From contig NZ_JAECZC010000042.1 of assembly GCF_016056305.1 (NCBI RefSeq), forward strand, positions 1-46,000: a stretch of DNA of 46,000 nucleotides, written 5' to 3'. Below the pieces are notes generated by a model. That model searched no databases and was not told the DNA's origin. It saw only the letters and a list, made by a program, of their open reading frames with translations. Below are positions 45,554 to 46,000 of this stretch, piece by piece (within the stretch, counting starts at the first letter, position 1; each line of letters opens with the position of its first letter). The position numbers and the translations under genes are program-made. The stretch is from Amazonocrinis nigriterrae CENA67. GTDB taxonomy: Bacteria > Cyanobacteriota > Cyanobacteriia > Cyanobacteriales > Nostocaceae.

Positions 45554-45583
45554 TTGTTATTGTGACGAATAAAGGTGTACATT
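45554..45583 (+). promoter_or_regulatory. Candidate promoter for the leader-peptide transcript
   Basis: TTGTTA (45554-45559) and TACATT (45578-45583) are spaced 18 bp. A start near 45590 would leave about 18 nt before the first leader ATG, short as is common for attenuator leaders. Confidence 0.35.
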
Positions 45584-45607
45584 AAGTTTTTAGCCCAGCG
45601 CCCCACA

Positions 45608-45664
45608 ATGTTCAGCAACAGTTACTACTTTTATTTTTGGTTTAAGGCGGTTCACCGGGAGTGA
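45608..45664 (+). CDS. Aromatic-rich leader peptide 1 (18 aa)
   Basis: The ORF encodes MFSNSYYFYFWFKAVHRE: seven consecutive aromatic codons (residues 6-12), three Tyr, three Phe and one Trp, plus another Phe at position 2. The last codons and stop (GCG GTT CAC CGG GAG TGA) lie in the 5' arm of a 13-bp stem. No Shine-Dalgarno is visible. The composition and position fit a regulatory leader whose translation senses charged aromatic tRNAs, not a structural protein. It precedes a terminator at 45695 and a second leader ORF. Confidence 0.75.
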   Translation: MFSNSYYFYFWFKAVHRE

Positions 45665-45700
45665 GTCAAGTTTCCGTCTGGAAACCGCCCGGTGAACCGC
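45647..45700 (+). promoter_or_regulatory. Attenuator 1 antiterminator stem
   Basis: GCGGTTCACCGGG (45647-45659, inside leader 1) is exactly complementary to CCCGGTGAACCGC (45688-45700). A small GTTTCC/GGAAAC hairpin fits in the loop. The 3' arm shares its last bases (AACCGC) with the 5' arm of terminator 1, so the two structures exclude each other. Confidence 0.78.
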
Positions 45701-45728
45701 AGAGCCAACTCTGCGGTTTTTGTGTTTT
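45695..45728 (+). terminator. Attenuator 1 terminator
   Basis: AACCGCAGAG (45695-45704) pairs with CTCTGCGGTT (45709-45718), loop CCAA, followed by TTTGTGTTTT. It forms if leader 1 is translated to its stop and the ribosome masks the antiterminator arm. Confidence 0.85.
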
Positions 45729-45748
45729 AAGAGGAGAATTTCATCATC

Positions 45749-45811
45749 ATGACCTATTTGACTAGCTGGTTTTATGGCTTTTACTTTTGGCCCAGAGCAA
45801 ATTCCGGGTAA
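45749..45811 (+). CDS. Aromatic-rich leader peptide 2 (20 aa)
   Basis: The ORF encodes MTYLTSWFYGFYFWPRANSG with eight aromatic residues (three Tyr, three Phe, two Trp) in two clusters, WFY and FYFW. GAGGAG at 45731-45736 is a good Shine-Dalgarno 12 nt before the ATG. The final codons (AAT TCC GGG TAA) contain the 5' arm of the second antiterminator. Sequence is unrelated to leader 1 beyond composition, so it is not a simple duplication. Confidence 0.82.
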   Translation: MTYLTSWFYGFYFWPRANSG

Positions 45812-45847
45812 ATAGCGTCATGCTGATGAATCACAACGCGCCCGGAA
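45802..45847 (+). promoter_or_regulatory. Attenuator 2 antiterminator stem
   Basis: TTCCGGG (45802-45808, in leader 2) is complementary to CCCGGAA (45841-45847). The latter is also the 5' arm of terminator 2, so pairing with one excludes the other. Confidence 0.65.
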
Positions 45848-45869
45848 CTTTAAGTCTCCGGGCTTTTTT
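45840..45869 (+). terminator. Attenuator 2 terminator
   Basis: GCCCGGA (45840-45846) pairs with TCCGGGC (45857-45863), with possible ACTT/AAGT pairing inside, and six T follow. A strong intrinsic terminator 28 bp after the leader 2 stop. Confidence 0.88.
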
Positions 45870-45887
45870 GTTGTTCAGGTTTCTTGA

Positions 45888-46000
45888 GCAGGGGAGCAGG
45901 GGAGCAGGGGAGCAGGGGTGATGGGGAGATAGGGAAAAAGAACTAATACCCCATTCCCAATTCCCAATTCCCAATTCCCAATTCCCAATTCCCAATCCCC
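45888..46000 (+). repeat. Short tandem repeat tracts at the window end
   Basis: GGGGAGCA repeats about four times (45892-45918), then GGGGAGATAGGG, then CCCAATT repeats about six times to the end. The gene controlled by the attenuators should lie beyond. The gap 45311-45553 to the left shows no gene. Confidence 0.8.

Overview
The window reads as chromosomal DNA of a cyanobacterium, most likely a filamentous Nostocales member. The signs are the HIP1 octamer GCGATCGC scattered through genes, a single-helix high-light-inducible protein, a group 1 SigA, phytochrome-family GAF kinases, and many short tandem G-rich repeats of the Nostoc type (GGGGAGCA, GGGGAATT, AACTGACA) in and between genes. All calls are read by eye from sequence; no database search was run.

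Layout. 1-7000: a secreted TPR protein, a response regulator, a GyrA/ParC-type topoisomerase subunit, a GNAT acetyltransferase, a Hli protein and sigA. 7000-17500: a 1.45-kb gene-free stretch upstream of sigA, a fasciclin lipoprotein, gyrB with a duplicated promoter region, miaA, a Uma2-type nuclease gene broken by two TGA codons, a di-haem peroxidase, and rtcB interrupted by what folds as a group I intron. 17600-19430: methyltransferase, HAD hydrolase and tRNA-Ala(CGC). 19740-27280: a type I restriction-modification operon (hsdM-hsdS-hsdR) with a REP-associated tyrosine transposase (RAYT) and its GTAG-headed palindromes between hsdS and hsdR. The block is bracketed by inverted copies of a MITE-like element and by two tRNA genes. 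27400-34500: tRNA-Lys(CTT), a sensor kinase that has lost its phospho-acceptor His, a GHL10-type hydrolase with a membrane protein, glcD, and remnants of HEPN and cytochrome P450 genes. 34760-45310: a two-gene photosensory-type kinase operon (DXCF cyanobacteriochrome GAF kinase plus response-regulator kinase), a SagB-type oxidoreductase, an SDR/alpha-beta hydrolase pair, a DnaJ-pentapeptide protein and a zinc-ribbon membrane protein.

45550-46000: the most striking regulatory region. Two very short ORFs packed with Tyr/Phe/Trp codons are each followed by a terminator that competes with an upstream antiterminator arm lying inside the leader ORF. This looks like a tandem transcription attenuator for aromatic amino acids. 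Its target gene lies beyond the window.

A theme throughout is repeat invasion. Mobile palindromes and short tandem repeats sit in frame inside gyrA, miaA, hsdM and the RAYT gene, form the start-codon region of miaA, and appear to have supplied the C-terminus of an alpha/beta hydrolase.
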